A stretch of DNA of 64,000 nucleotides. It comes from Tubulanus polymorphus (lineage: Eukaryota > Nemertea > Palaeonemertea > Tubulaniformes > Tubulanidae). The notes under the pieces were generated by a model that had not been told where the DNA came from, ran no database searches, and worked only from the letters and a program-made list of their open reading frames with translations. Positions within the stretch are counted from its first letter, which is position 1. Each line of letters starts with the position of its first letter. Positions 43,252 to 56,934 of this stretch are shown here, in pieces. The stretch is from the NCBI RefSeq assembly GCF_964204645.1, contig NC_134026.1, forward strand, positions 14,038,450 through 14,102,449, read 5' to 3'. The position numbers and the translations under genes are program-made.

Positions 43252-44512
43252 TTTTAGCCCACTTGGGACTTTAGTCCCAGCGGGCTATTGCGTTCACTTT
43301 TCGTCCGTCCATCCGTCCGTAGACGGAATCCAGTTATTTTGGGAAGTTTTGAAGACGCTTCAAGGTAACGTCTTGATATTTGGGTTATACATGTATCTAC
43401 CCGAGACACATCTTCAGCCCAAAAACTGGCCCTGTCAGAATCAAGATGGCCGACTAGCAGCCATTGTTGTTCACCAAAATCAGCACTTTTTACACATTTT
43501 TGAACTTTTTGAGGGAAATTTTGAAGACGCTTTGATCAATTACCTTGATCTTTCGGATATATGTGAATCCCCCAGGGCCCATCAACATAACAAAAATTGG
43601 GTCGGTCGGACAAAAGATGGCCGTCCTATGGCCTTTTTAGTGCCCAAAAATGTTGATTTTGGCCCGAATTCTGAGTCCTGTAGCTTCCTACTGGTTTGCC
43701 ATTTCTCATTGCAATTTGTGATGGGTATTCTTTGGAAAGGGATGTTTTATACCTGAGACAGGTATTTTTCATCAGCCAATTGTGACGCAATTGGCGGCCA
43801 TCTTGGTGTCACCAGTACTCATTCATAAGTGGGAAAAAGTTTTTCCACATTATATTGATACCTAAGCGTATTTTGCTACCACAATCAATTAGAAAGTTGT
43901 AGCTCATAACGTGTTCTATGATTGTGGTGAGTTTCAAGGTAATTGGATTTCGTATATGGCCACCAGGGGGCGTTGAATAATACAATATCATAGTATTTCT
44001 ATATTATATTCGTACCTATGCATATTTTGTTACCGCAATCAATTGCAAAGTTGTAGCTCATGACATCATCTATGATTGTGGTGAGTTTTAAGGAAATTAG
44101 TTATTCTATATGGTCACCAGGGGGCGTTGAATAGTAGAATAACCTGGTATTTCCTTATTATATTGGTACCTAGGCATATTTTGTTACCATGATCAATTGC
44201 AAAGTTGTAGTTCATGACATGTTCTATGATTGTGGTGAGCTTCGAGGTCATTGGGTTTTGAATATGGTCACCAGGGGGCGTTGAATAGTAGAATGACTTA
44301 ATATTTCCATATTAAATTGGTAACGAGTCATATTTTGTTATCACAATCAATTACAAAATCGTAGCTGCTGACATGTTCTATGATTGTGGTGAGTTTCAAG
44401 GTCGTTGGTTTTTGTAAATGGTCACCAGGGGGCGTTGAATATTGAAATTGTTAGATTGTTGAGCATTTGAAACCACTTCCCAAGTGGGCATGGTGTCCCT
44501 GGACCCCTAGTT
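43252..44512 (+). repeat. 154-bp-array repeat family, full-length-like copy 1
   Basis: Starts TTTTAGCCCACTTGGGAC and ends GTCCCTGGACCCCTAGTT. Near the head is the perfect palindrome GGGACTTTAGTCCC; the outer words GCCCACTTGGGA and TCCCAAGTGGGC form a 12-bp inverted repeat. The 3' half is four tandem units of 154 bp, each with a CACCAGGGGGCGTTG core (cores at 43960, 44114, 44268 and 44422). No convincing gene: the open frame across the 5' half is shared by the copies but has no known motif. Confidence 0.9.
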
Positions 44513-44989
44513 ATTATTTTGTTATCACAATCAATTACACAATCGTAGCTGCTGACATTTTTGGCTCGCGTTAGCGAGCATATGTCAATGGTTTGGCCGA
44601 TCGATAATCATTCGTATACACTACACTCACAGCTATTTTTAGCACACTCAAACGCAATTTCAGTAGCCTGTAATTTCACTGCTAATGGGCAAATTGAACG
44701 GATTAAGCAAAAATATATTTCGTAATTAGTTTTTCTTGATGGTGCGCAAAGTTGAAAGTCGTGGGTTTCATATTTTTCAAGAAATTTACCAAAAAGTTTA
44801 AAAGATCCGATTTGTTTTTACACGTTTCTTTATGCAGCATCTTTAACTGTCTGAAATTGCACATGTGAAAATTCAATGCTATTTGCATCGGAAGAACTTT
44901 ATCTTGCCAAGATCCGACGCTTTGTTCGATAGTTATGGGCTTTCAAAGACTCGAAATCTTGATAATATGAAATTTGTGTTGACCCAGTT

Positions 44990-45660
44990 TTGACTTCCAT
45001 CATGACGTCGTAACATTGAACGAGTTGGATCAGCTGGTGCGCGTTATTTCACAAACAAAATGGCGGCTCGATTGATCATGTTGATATTCGTCATTTCTAG
45101 CGCGAATACTGATACTTTTAAGGCATATGATATAACGATTTAATATGTGCGTATGTTCAATGATTCATCTAGTTTTGATATCCCGTGCGTAAGGTAACCT
45201 TGCATCAAGATATCTGACGAAAATGTGGTTTCAAAATGCGGAAATTTACCTCCGTGTTCGCCACATGACTGATTTACTGATAGCATCGGATTTTTAGAGA
45301 TGAGTCTGATATATACACGACTGGAATACTTGTTTTATCATCATTAATTGAAGCATTAGCATTGGCATTAGATCCAGTTTGGAGCCTGATATTAATGTTA
45401 GTTTGTTAATCGCGGTATAGTGATGAGCGTTCACGTTGAAAACAGTCGTGTACAGTCTGGTAGCAATATTGCCATATACTGTCCGTGTTCACTGCGTGTT
45501 TGTACCAGTTATAGAGTACGCATGCCACAATGTAGGTCGCGCGTAAACGATTTGTCTGAGTGAAAATGTAAGCTTAAAGCAATCCTATCGTGAAATTATT
45601 AAAAACACTGTCAGTCGATAAAACTTTGTTTCGTCAGTAACCGGCACTGGCCTCAAATTT
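44990..45660 (+). repeat. Dispersed repeat, copy 1
   Basis: Shares AACAAAATGGCGGCTCGAT-type, GCATCAAGATATCTG, TCAAAATGCGGA, TGTTCGCCACA and GACTGGAATACTTGTTTTAT lines with 51775-52110, and its second half (CCTATCGTGAAATTATTAAA, TTTCGTCAGTAAC) matches 53750-54060. The two halves are thus adjacent here and separated by about 1.7 kb around CNNM exon 2. Non-coding; class unknown. Confidence 0.6.
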
Positions 45661-46114
45661 GAAGAACTTGGGAGGTCAGTATATGATAATGAAAAACCTC
45701 CCATGAAACTTAGGCTCTCACCAAGTTTTTCTGAATTAAGAATATAGTCTCTTATTTAGTTTTTATGTAAGATTTCAATAAAATCATTTCTCTCTTCACA
45801 TTTAGGCTAACCCTTCTCATTTTGTAATATTTTCTTTGACCAAATTATGTGAAGATGTCCAGGATTGTGCTTGATTGTTTAGCTATTAGCATTTTTCATT
45901 TTACAGAACGCCATCAATGTAAAGAGAATAATGTTTCAATAGAACTTTCTATGACAAAGCAGTCTCAGATGTATCGATTCTGAGAAGCTAGCGAATACCA
46001 AATATCAACCAGATAAGATAGGATAAGATAATTTATTACTCTCCAACCATTTCCATGGTACGTGAGCCAGTCTGATACCAACAGTGCCATCTGGTGTTAT
46101 ATATTGGCGTAAAT

Positions 46115-46395
46115 GACGCGTTGACTTTAAGATTATGAGCTAACTGTAATATTGCGAGTTGACTGTTATATCACGAGTTGACTAAGATTATGAGCTAACT
46201 GTAATATCACGAATTGACAATAATATTATGAGCTGGCTGTAAGATTCTGAGAACTGTAATATTACTGGTTGCCTTTTAAGATTATGAATGTAATGTTAAA
46301 TTACGAGTTGACTGTTATATTCTCAGTTGACTGTGTAAGATAACGAGTCGATTGTTAGATTTAAGTTGACTATCTAAGTTTGTGAAATTGAAGTT
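46115..46395. repeat. Degenerate tandem repeat, unit about 20-40 bp
   Basis: Words of the type TAAGATTATGAGCTAACTGT and AATATCACGAGTTGACTG recur about ten times with many changes. No coding potential. Confidence 0.6.
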
Positions 46396-48354
46396 ACCAA
46401 TTGAGAATGTAATATTGCGATTTTGATTTTTTGCAGCGATGGCATTCCATAGTAAACCTCTGGGCCCATGGGTAATTATTATTTTGAACAAAAACTGTAT
46501 TATAGATTTTCATTTAAGTTGTTATCAGTCCAATTATTATTAAAAAGTCTTCGAAAGTGATACACATTGGTCTGTCGATCTTTCTGAACTATGACCGGCC
46601 ATATTTCACTAATGTTAGTAAAACAAATAAAGTAAAGTAAAACAAATCGATCTGACGTATTTGATCATGCCTACCACTGTCTGAGGTGTCAAGTTTCATC
46701 GTAGTGCCCATAGCAGTTGTTAAAGCAAACAGATCTGCATAATTAAAAAGTAGGAGAATGAGCAACGAACAATGTAATATGTTTTGATTGATATTATAAG
46801 AAATTGTACCTCGGGAGCACAGGACCTTTGGTCCTCTAGTTAAAGAACCATAACTCCATAAATAGACCATAACTCCACTGAACTCTAGAAAGGAAATGAT
46901 GAAACAGTAGTAGATAATTCTTTCATGCATAAGATTTATTTCATTAGACTACATAAGGATATAGTTCTGTGAAAGCTCAAGACCCACAGGCCTCTTGTTA
47001 GTAAAGAGCTTAAATTACAGTCAACCTCGCTTATTTCGTATCTCTTGGGACCGTAGTCTTTTCTAGAAATTAGATATACGGATTATACGTTATTTGTATT
47101 TTCCATGAATTATGTTTAATTCATAGAAATGACTGACAAGTAATTGGTAAGCTTGCCAATCACTGCCAGCTGGGGGAAAAATGAAATACGAATTATGGGT
47201 CGCGAATACGTCCGAAGGAATAATTGGGACCTTTCACTTTTGGTTCAACCGTAGGCTGAGCCTATTACTATACAAATGGAGCGAATTTAAATGACAAGGC
47301 TTCCAGAGTAAAGGCTCTTTGACTGTGCAACTGAGCATATATTCATACAATTCATTAGAGCATTATCCATTCTCCAACCCCTATGAAGCTGAATTTTGAA
47401 AGAGGGCCTCGTTAAAATTTATATGAGCTTTTTCGCGAAAACCTGATAGCAAAAATATCTGTTTAAAAAAGCCAATCAGAAAGCAAAGACTCCTCTATGA
47501 TTGGCTTAGCCGCAGAGATCAGCAGGTGTTTACGTGAACCCGTGGTAATGTCTACCGTTTTACTTCCGGGTTTTATTTTAACATCTAAAATTGTATTTCA
47601 ATATCGATTTCTGTGAAATCTTTAGTTGATTTGGTTTTTGGGAGGAATATTTTTATTTGCACTGCAGAAAATATCATTGACAATTGTGCAAAGTCCTGAA
47701 AAATAACTTTTTCTCAAATCGGTTGGATGACCTTGATATGCGAATTAGCCATGTGATCAAACTGCAAATTCAAAAAAAATTTATTTAGCAAAAAATATCA
47801 TATCAAATTCAATTTTACTTTATTGAACAAGGTTGAACAGCAAATCCAATTCAATCTTGTTTTATTGAGCAAATTTCAGAAAATTCAATTCTATTCCGCA
47901 TTCTAATCAATAAGACCAAGGGAAAAGATTTATCTGAGGTATTTGTTCCTGTCAGCTCCAGTCTCTGTCAGTGCTACTTATGAAAACACGATTGAATTGT
48001 GTAAATTATTAGCCTGGGATTGACTAGTCTATCGCTGGGAGTGTATTTGGACAAAACCCACTGAATGCATCATTTGCCATTTTATGAAAAACTGACAGGC
48101 TGGCCAAAGTGCCCCTTGGGGCTCTTGTTAGAAGAATTAGATAGCTATACAAATTAACCGATGAAGAATTAAGTGAGGTTGACTGTCTATATATGTCAAA
48201 ATAGATGGGTTGACTGGCATAGGCCTAATACAATATAGGCAAAATATCTACTTGGCTTCCTATATTCCAGAGGGAGTGGGGCGTTCAGTAGGGGTCCTTA
48301 TTAGGCTACTATTCACCTTGATCTTCCATATATATTTGTATTCCCCAAGGGCTC

Positions 48355-48960
48355 AGCATAAGAAAAGTTTGGGCAATTGGACTCAAAATGGCCGTCTTGT
48401 GACCTTTTTTGTGCCAAAAAAAATTAATTTTGGCCTGAATCTGAGTCCTGTAGCTTCCTACTGGTTTGCCATTCTTCATTGAAATTTATGATGGTTATTC
48501 TATGAAAAGGGATCTTAAATACATCTGAAGGTATTTTTGATCTGCCAATTATCACACTGTTGGCTGCCATCTTAGTGTCATCAGTAGTCATTCGTGAGTG
48601 GAAAAAAAGTTTTTTGATGAAAATATAAAGAGGTTTTACTAAACATCTAGACATTTTATTGTTATAAGCACTGTCATAAGATACATCTCCTCAAATGGAA
48701 TTGGAAATTTTGCCTACTTCTTTGCTTTTGTCACCAGGGGGAGTTAAATATTGAATAATATATTATTTGTCCATTTATATTAGTAACTATAGCGTATGTA
48801 TAGTATGCATATTTTGTAACCACAATCAGTTGCAAAGTTGCAGCTCATGACATGTTCTATTGATGTTGTGAGTTTCAAGGTCATTGGTTATTCTACATGG
48901 TCACCAGGGGGCATTGAATTGTAAGATAACTTTGTATTTCCTTATTATATTGGTATCAGT
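48355..48960 (+). repeat. Fragment of the 154-bp-array repeat family
   Basis: A diverged copy with the ACTCAAAATGGCCGTCTTGTG and CTGTAGCTTCCTACTGGTTT lines, followed by array units with TCACCAGGGGGAG (48731) and TCACCAGGGGGCA (48901). Both ends are missing. Confidence 0.75.
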
Positions 48961-49550
48961 GCGAAAGCACAGAGCGAGTGAGGGATTTTCTTCATTGAAA
49001 TTAACAGTAATGCATGTATCACATATATCTACACAAACTGCGTCATTCGAAGATGCTGTAGTGTTGGGGAATCCCCTTAGTTAAATAATAATAAAAATAC
49101 CCTGTTCGGCATGCGTATTAGAAAAAAAGATATAGGCCTAACGAGAAACATTTTTTTCGCTGATAAAAAAACTGGCATCTCATGCATCCACTTCCCACTA
49201 CTAAGTCAGTTCTAGACACTGTCTTCGACCGTATGGACGTTATGGTTCTCTATTGGAATTTGACTTTGAAATTTATTTGAAATCACTATTTTTTGGTGGT
49301 TGTGGTGGTCTTATGTTGTTTGTCGGGTTTTAAGCATAATTTGTGTGGTCTCAGTTGAATTTTGGATGGTAGCACTGTTTAGTAATGCCCTTAAGATTTA
49401 GCTTTCCCTTACATACAATCTGTGGGTATTTCTTCAAAAACCCGTTTCTATGTATAAATAAAGACTCATAACACTAATGTTAGCAGCTGGTTGCGTGAAC
49501 ATAATAAAAAATCTGATCAAAAATAATTGGTTTTGGTTTCAGTATGTCCC

Positions 49551-49633
49551 GGCGGCATTGAATATTGGAATCGCCACATTGTTTAACATTTCAAACCTTT
49601 TCCAAATTGGGCATAGTGTCCCTTGACCCCTAA
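49551..49633 (+). repeat. 3'-end fragment of the 154-bp-array repeat family
   Basis: Matches the last about 85 bp of the family, with a decayed motif (CGGCGGCATTGAATATTG) in place of the last CTCF-like core. Confidence 0.6.
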
Positions 49634-51774
49634 TTTGACTGATTCATTCACATTCTATTTTGACTTATAATGGACTTATCACATCTTTCATTGTGTATGA
49701 TTTGAAAATGATGTCACCATTGTTTCTGCCTACCTGTACTTTGATGCCATATGCTTCCAGGAATCCCTAGGTCGACCTTCAGTCCTCTCAATTTTACAGA
49801 TGTAATCAATTATTATAGATAGATAAGCTTATGCATCAATCATATGTTCATGCTTCATTTATCAAGTATTGCCATCATTAATCGCTTGATTAGTAACAGC
49901 ATTTACCTCAGTGCCAATAATCAACTTTTATGATAAAAACTGGCTGTTTGGATACTTTCGCAAAAAATGTCGTGTTAATGTCTTCATTTAAAGGCCGCTT
50001 CCTGTTTCTGTAAAATATTTTTGAAGATTTCAAATGTGGATTGTTTTTATGCCCCCACAATATCTTATGTATAACTGAATTCGACCATCTGTCCGTAATG
50101 AATTCCATGCCCTTGCTTCTTATTCATTAAAAAGATTTTGCTCAATTTCAATAAATGGGTTCTACCTATGTACGGTAACTGATTAGATTTTGGGTCCTGC
50201 ATGTCCGTGGGTCCAGGGCATGATCACAGGAAGCTATTTTGTATTTTTCATATATCAAACGCATAACAGTGTGAGATATATAACTGAAATTTGGTGAATG
50301 GGTGGCTCGGGGTATCTGTCAAATTTACAAGAAGCCATTTTGTGCGGTTCATTTCATGGAGCTCATAAAAGGTTCAACAATAAGATAAGGTTACAAATTC
50401 AGGTGTTTTTGACCTGATATGGGGGCATAAGTCCTCTTCAGCGATATTCTATTCATCCTAGATTTTCTATGATGATTTTGTATTGATCAATATAGTATAA
50501 CCTGTAGGGGCTATAGCCTAGTAGCAGTTTGTTTTGATTTGATATTGATTTGCTGAAAATGGCATGGAAGTATTACTAGCCTAACATATAATCACAATTT
50601 GTGAACTCTGTTGGAGTCGTGTTGTAACCTGATTTCTAGCCATTGTTCATGGTGTTGTTAAAGTGTGCACTACAATTCATAGATAGTAAACATAGTCCTT
50701 AATAAGCAGATAAGGTGAAAAATTCAGCAATACTAGCAAAGAACCCATCCAAGGTCGCGTATTTCCGTCGAGTACTGTCCCCTTTCCTATGGTTTTGGCC
50801 AATATTTTCTAAATTTGGATTGATCACCATCGGTTTTTCTATAGGACCCGGCCCTGCGGTATTGCATTTAGCCACTGGCAAAAGCCGCCATCTTTTGCAT
50901 ATGAACGCGTTGGATTTTTTGACAAAAAATAAAGGGATTTAGGAAGTTGATCCCATCCCGTGTTTCTTTTTTCCCGAAATAATTTAATTTAATTTAATTC
51001 ATTTTTAATTCATTCTTAATTGAATAATTATGCCACCCCCTCCTAAAGGTCAGCATCATGGTAGGGAGGATGACAAACTGCGTCGTGTAGGTGTAAATCT
51101 GGGCAAATCTTCTCCAGGAGTAATCCTTGCTAGTCTTGCGAGGTTTGGTCCAAGGACCTTTGGATTCGGGCCTTTAAGGCTCGGAAACTGAAAACCCAGG
51201 GCAGTTGGACCTCCTCATTTTTTTCTGCAGTCCTTCAAAAAGTAATATAGAAAAACGTCACAGAATAAATTAGGCATGTTCTCTATACCCATTTTGAAAT
51301 TTTCGGTGATAGAAAAAATTCTTATTTTTTTCCCCCTTCACCCTAACAGTTCAATGGTACAGTGTTACTCGTTTAATTTAGGATCAGATTTATTTTCACT
51401 TATCTGGGACTTAAATTAGTTTGATTTTGATACTGGATTAAACATACACCATCGTGTAAATTGAGGAAAGTTCTTAACAATTTTGTTTCTTGTCTAATTT
51501 CCAATAGCAATATGTTTTATCTAAATGTTGTGTAGTGTATTTAAGAATATTATGTCCCATGTAATCAATTTTGTACCTATGTCTGATTTTACTAAAAATA
51601 AATGATTCATTTGTATCCGGTATCTAGAAGTATGTTATATCTGAGTCTGAGGGATCATTCATTTATTACGTACGCATACAATTTGAATTTTTCAACCCCC
51701 TCCCCCTCTGTACGCAAAATCGGCCATTTTTTCATATACATTAAGCATTACAATATGCAATTGCACTGACTTTC

Positions 51775-52110
51775 CTCATGACGTGGTGCATGTTAAGCGT
51801 TAAGTAACATGGCGGCACAATTAAGTAGGTTCATATTCATCGTTGCTAACATGATTTCTGATACTCAAGGTGTATCATACAACGATTTATTGTGTGAAAT
51901 GATTCCTCTAATTTTGAAATCCCATGCAAAAGGTAACATAGCATCAAGATATCTGGTGAAAATTTGGGTTCAAAATGCGGATACTTACTTCAATGTTCGC
52001 CACACAGGCACGGCTGATTGATTGATAACTATGAATTTTTAGTGATAGTCTGATATTAGCAAGACTGGAATACTTGTTTTATTGTCATTAATTGAAGTCA
52101 TTTTATAGAC
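51775..52110 (+). repeat. Dispersed repeat, copy 2, first half
   Basis: Matches 45000-45360: AACATGGCGGCACAATTAAG, GCATCAAGATATCTGGTGAA, TGTTCGCCACACAGG, GACTGGAATACTTGTTTTAT. An apparent 70-codon frame at 51809-52021 lies within the repeat and is not conserved in the other copy, so it is not called a gene. Confidence 0.6.
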
Positions 52111-52327
52111 GTTTGCATTGCTATCCGTTTTAGAGCCTGGTTAGGCAAGACCAATCTTTTATTTTGATCAACGGGCCCGCCGAACTTGAAAACGGGAATT
52201 TTGAAGTAAAATAGAATAGCCAAAATTTTTGTTTTTCATTTTTATTTTGCCGCCAATCTTCATGTTCGGGTGTTTTCTGAGAATAAAAATAAAAGAAGTC
52301 ATAAAAATCTTCCTAAATCATGATTGA

Positions 52328-52546
<219 letters not shown>

Positions 52547-53749
52547 TAATAGAATTATGCCATATTGTTATTTTGCTGGGTATCAGGTTTAGTTTTCCCA
52601 TTATGATTGCTTTTAACCTACTTATTCAGCTCTGTAGATGAGATAATTAGGGAGCTAGGGAAAATTTCTGACACCCTATGATTTATTATTGTCTTGATAT
52701 TAGCTTTTATACAGTTAGGCCTATCTAATCAGCACGTTTTTGATGTTTTAATGGAAATTTTTTAATAGGGTTTGATCTGATCAATTGCTTTGAGGTTCGA
52801 TTTGTATTCAGGGCCAACCATTACAAGAGAAGTTTGTCAGAAACAAGAGCATTTTGTTGAGTATTATTACTCGCCTTTTGTAGGCAAAACCAAGTGTTTT
52901 TGATGCATAGGCCTTTATGTTATCCAAGATGGCCACCAGAGTCATATTGAAACCTATTTTTGAGATGTGAGCTAGTGTCAGGAACCCTATTACAATTTTG
53001 CATTCTCTACATTACTGTCCAGGGATGAAAATCCTCCATGGAAACGCTGATTTACGCGGTACGTAGTACACGTCATCCTATTGTAATCGTGAAATCCGTC
53101 ACATCAAACGATTACATCCGTTTTACGTGACGTACGCGTCTGAAACTTTCACTTGCGCTTAAATGTGAAACACATTAGGTTGAGTTCGTATATGGTGAAT
53201 TTTTATAACTTGGTTAATAAGAAATTGCCTAAATAAAAAATTTGAGACTCTAAAGTAGTGCCGCCTCTGTCTAGAAGTAAACCTGTATAAGTCCACGCTT
53301 AAAATAGTGCCACGCATACATTTTTGAGATACTTTATATAGGCCTTTTCTCTGATTAAGTTGTATATTTCCGTATATAGATATCAGGAAATTTATTTTGT
53401 CGTTTATTGCCCGAAAGTTCGGCATTTTCTTGGTGTGTGTGTGTGTGTGTGTGTGTGTCAGCGGATTAATTGAATGTTTACACATTGGTGATATGGACTC
53501 GGCAATACACGTGCTACATTGATTCAACATCAGCTGCTGTGCTGCATCGATACTCAGTGTTCACGTGCACTCTAAAGGTCTAGAACATGCACTGTATAGT
53601 TTTTTCTGATCCCAGTATGTTGAGTAATGCTGAAAACTTTCTTACTATTACTAAGTAAAATGATTAATAGTCGTTAATTAATTCCTGTCAGCCATCCATA
53701 TTTAGAGCCCGATTATGTGTAGGCCTATCTAGTTGGTGGCGCAGTGATG

Positions 53750-54060
53750 AGAGCCTGCGCAGTGATGAGAGCCTGCGCATCGATAACATGAGTTACAGTC
53801 CCGTCGGCAATATCGCCTTGTACATGCGGTTTTCACCATGTATGTATCAGTAATAGATATTGCGCGCTACGGAGCGGGTGGCACATAGGCTACAATCCAC
53901 ACGCTCGTTTAGTCGAAAAGGTCTTGAATTAGCAGAAGAAATATTATTCACAACTGCTACTATAAGAAATTATCCTATTGTGAAACCATTAAAAACCGAT
54001 TAAAAACAAATTAAAGTCGGCAAACTTAATTTGGTCAGTAACTAGTTTAACTTCTACTGA
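53750..54060 (+). repeat. Dispersed repeat, copy 2, second half
   Basis: CAATATCGCCTTGTACATGC, CCTATTGTGAAACCATTAAA and TTTGGTCAGTAACTAG match 45465-45640. It is separated from the first half by CNNM exon 2. Confidence 0.5.
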
Positions 54061-54384
54061 TATAACCCTAAGGGTACAGCTAGCAGTTGGCCTTTGGTTC
54101 AGTTTGTGAACAGCTTGAAAACAACTGTTTTAACACATAGATGTGAAGCGTGTACCCCATGGACTGCATGGTTATTGGCCTATGTCATGGGTTCGTGGCG
54201 ATTGTGCGAGAGCAGACTGTATCCGGTGGTCACAGTAAGTATAACTTGATAATATATGTATTGAACATGCATTGATGGCTAAAATGATACCTTCGTTTTT
54301 CAACCCTCTCTTTTCAACTCTGTTTTCATCCCTGACTCTCGCTCACTGGCCGAGGGGTATTCCCTATGTATGTTTAGTTGAACA

Positions 54385-54560
54385 TTTTCAATGGAAATTG
54401 TTAAGACACTTTGTTCAATTACCTTGATCTTTCCTATAATCGTACATCCCCCAAGGGCCCATTAACGTAAGAAAATAGGATCGATCTGACTCAAGATGGC
54501 CATCCTGTGACCTCTTGTGCCCGAAAATGTCAATTTTGGCCTGAATTCTGAGGGCTGGCC
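54385..54560 (+). repeat. Fragment of the 154-bp-array repeat family
   Basis: Contains the TCAATTACCTTGATCTTTCC, AAGGGCCCATTAACGTAAGA and ACTCAAGATGGCCATCCTGT lines of the family's 5' half. No CTCF-like motif is present. Confidence 0.65.
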
Positions 54561-55229
54561 GTAGTACCCGTGAGGGCTCTTGTTTGGTTTACCTTTGTTA
54601 GCGATAGAGTGGGCATTACAAATTGGCTCAAGTATATTTTGGTCGTCCAAAATGGCTACCACATCCATATTTGCGAGTGAAATCAGAATTTTAGATTATA
54701 GAAATGTTTCCTTTGCCATTTTCGTCAAAAAATAAAAGCTCTTATCTACCTGGGTTAGATGTCTGCGTGCACGATGTCTGCTTCATAGTATTATTCCAGC
54801 CTCAAAATATAATGTTTCATTTGATTTGTGGCTTCATACCATGGTGGAAAGGTGGCCTTCTTGTTTCATAAAATCCAAAGTATCATTACAATTTTCTTAA
54901 GTTAGGTATTGCTAAAACGCAGCTATAAAGTCTGTTCATTCCCAAAAGAGCCAGGAAGGAGGATCACTATATACTGCCACTTAAATAAACCAATTGTGAC
55001 ACATTTGTATTGTAGTAATAGGAAACATCACCGTGTGCTTGTTCCACCCATGCCTAAAAATTAGGATAATCCATACAATATAATTTTTTTGATACTTCTG
55101 ATTCACTTAGTGATGTCGCTAGGCTCTCCTCATTTTGCTACATGTGTCTCTTTCACTATTGTCATCTCCATTTGATACTTTAGATTCTAAATAACTTGAT
55201 TCTGAAGAGTCTGATTCGTTGGCGCTTTA

Positions 55230-55480
55230 TTGGTGCATTTCATTTGTGCTTTATCCAAAACACCACTGTGGTACTTGGCATTGTCAATAACAATAATCAA
55301 ATTGGGCGGAATGTTTGGAATGTTTGGTAGAAGTTTTTCAGTGAACTATTTTTTGAAGTTTTCAGCATTCATTTCAACGTGGTAATGTCCCATCTTTGAT
55401 CCTCTTAAAAATTAGTTCTGCATTTGGTACAAACCATTAGAAAAACCAGCATGACAAACCATAAGGCCACATATCATCCC
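55230..55480 (-). pseudogene. Tc1/mariner-superfamily (DDE_3-type) transposase relic
   Basis: Read on the minus strand, HYHVEMNAENFKK, a TAG, FTEKLLPN and PPNLIIVIDNAKYHSGVL are seen. VIDNAKYHS is the second catalytic Asp region of transposases of the IS630/Tc1/mariner group, and the preceding line is typical of the same region. The TAG and the lack of both ends show it is a fragment. No terminal repeats were identified. Confidence 0.65.
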
Positions 55481-56305
55481 TTCCTTTAAATTGCAGTAAA
55501 CCTTTAAATTAGTTTGATACTGTGAAGATAAATACTTGGAGCTATCTTGGTTGACGGTTCCTAGAACACCCCAAGGCAATTGCAAATGTATATGAAATTT
55601 ATTTTGATAAAAAGGACAAATGACGAAAAAAATACAAACAACTCATTTAGAAACTTGATAATGTTCTTATTTTGTTGTAATTAATGTTATCGTTAAGGCG
55701 CTTTAAAAAAAAATTTCTTGGATTTCTGATCCGCCGTCGAGAATGCTCGGTTTTCTAGAATAAAAAAAAAAGAATTATTTTTTTTTATTTCCGCTACCTG
55801 CCCTAACAAAAAACGGATACTAGAAAGATAAAAAAATCTTATATTTTCTTATGCTTAAAATATATGTGAAACCAGATCTCATCGGTGTGTCAATTTTATT
55901 ATATTCTTTATGGGTTTATAAACTGTCTAGTGGAATGGCATAAGTTCCAGTCCGTATTGGTCTGACACAGAGCTGTTGCGATACCTCCACAGACGTTTTT
56001 GGGGAAGTTTGTTTCTAGGAATAGAAAGGGGTTCCCACCCCAGAAAATTTTTAGAATATTTCATGCAAGCAGGCTCAATCAGTTGCAATCTGAGGCTGTC
56101 CGATCACGGGCCAATTTACGTGTCGGCAGCCATTTTTATTGTGAGACCAGCGCTAATTCTACACTAAGATCACGGAATCGTGAAACAATGTAGACTGGTT
56201 CCCCTTTACTTTGCATGTATTGATTTTATTTTGCTAATTTAGCAAATGCAGACCATATGCCGACGTTTAAAAATTCAAAAACAAAGATCTTACAATTTGT
56301 TTCAG

Positions 56306-56437
56306 CTGATAATTTAAACAAAAAACCTCGCACAACAAAAAAGCAGGACTTCACCGAATTTAATGCACCTGGATGTGAGAAATGGGAGCAGATGTCACCT
56401 CAGCTAGCGCTTGCTACATTCCAGTTCATGTCGACAT
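56306..56437 (+). CDS. CNNM: CNNM-family metal transporter, exon 3
   Basis: Starts after TTTGTTTCAG and joins exon 2 in phase 1 (A plus CT makes Thr), reading DNLNKKPRTTKKQDFTEF and then MSPQLALATFQFMST. This is the linker after the CBS pair and the start of the cyclic-nucleotide-binding-homology region of CNNM proteins, where ISPQLLLA-type lines are conserved. The donor is GACAT|GTAAGT at 56438, phase 1. The next exon was not found in the remaining 7.5 kb. Confidence 0.85.
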
Positions 56438-56747
56438 GTAAGTGTTCTTTGGAATTAGTTTTCAGCTACTTTGCAGAAAACCCTGAGGGGATGAGCTGTC
56501 CGGCGTCAACTTTTATTTGTGTCACATCTTCCTCCATAACCTTAAGGGATGTTTTCATGAAACATGGTCCACTTGTTCTCCTTGCTACCTACCCCATTGC
56601 TTTCTATTGAGCAATTTTTTATCAGACAACCGGTGGAGCCACCAGAGGGCGACTTGTAAAAATATGTCAGATTTTTGTCACATCATTCTCAGTAACTTAA
56701 CATTAGATGGTTGTGAAGGTATGTTCTGGACATTCTCCCATTTTTAG
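56438..56747. other. Intron 3, start
   Basis: No gene. A word ACCAGAGGGCGACTTG (about 56641) resembles a CTCF-type core but is isolated from the repeat arrays. Confidence 0.4.
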
Positions 56748-56890
56748 TCCACTTGGGACTTTCCTCCCAGCAGGCTTTTGCGTTCACCTGGCGTCTGTTT
56801 GTCCTTATAGGGAATCCAGTCATTTTGGGAAGTTTTGAAGACGCTTCAATGGATTGTTTTGATCTTTGGGCTTATCATGGATGAAAACCT
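56748..56890 (+). repeat. 5' fragment of the 154-bp-array repeat family
   Basis: Begins TTTTTAGTCCACTTGGGACT and follows the head of the family with many changes (TTTTGGGAAGTTTTGAAGAC is exact), ending near ATCATGG. Confidence 0.65.
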
Positions 56891-56934
56891 TCTGACCATA
56901 CACGGATTTCTGACCTTTAATTCCATTTTCTTAA

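Larger units (their letters stand above)
44513..48354. other. Intron 1, middle part
   Basis: No gene. Contains a short hairpin (GGCTCGCGTTAGCGAGC, about 44563), one member of a dispersed repeat (about 44990-45660), an A/T-rich GATAAGATAGGATAAGATAA stretch near 46013, and a degenerate tandem at 46115-46395, annotated separately. The rest shows nothing recognisable. Confidence 0.5.

Noticed and set aside
43349-43756. 135-codon frame in the intronic repeat (also near 59793 and 62100)
   Set aside because: Frames are broken at different places in the copies and show no known motif. The conservation reflects repeat copying, not coding.
43960-44434. CRISPR-like regular array
   Set aside because: The whole 154-bp unit is repeated, without unique spacers, and this is animal DNA.
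51809-52021. 70-codon frame with ATG
   Set aside because: It lies in a dispersed repeat and is not open in the copy at 45000-45360.
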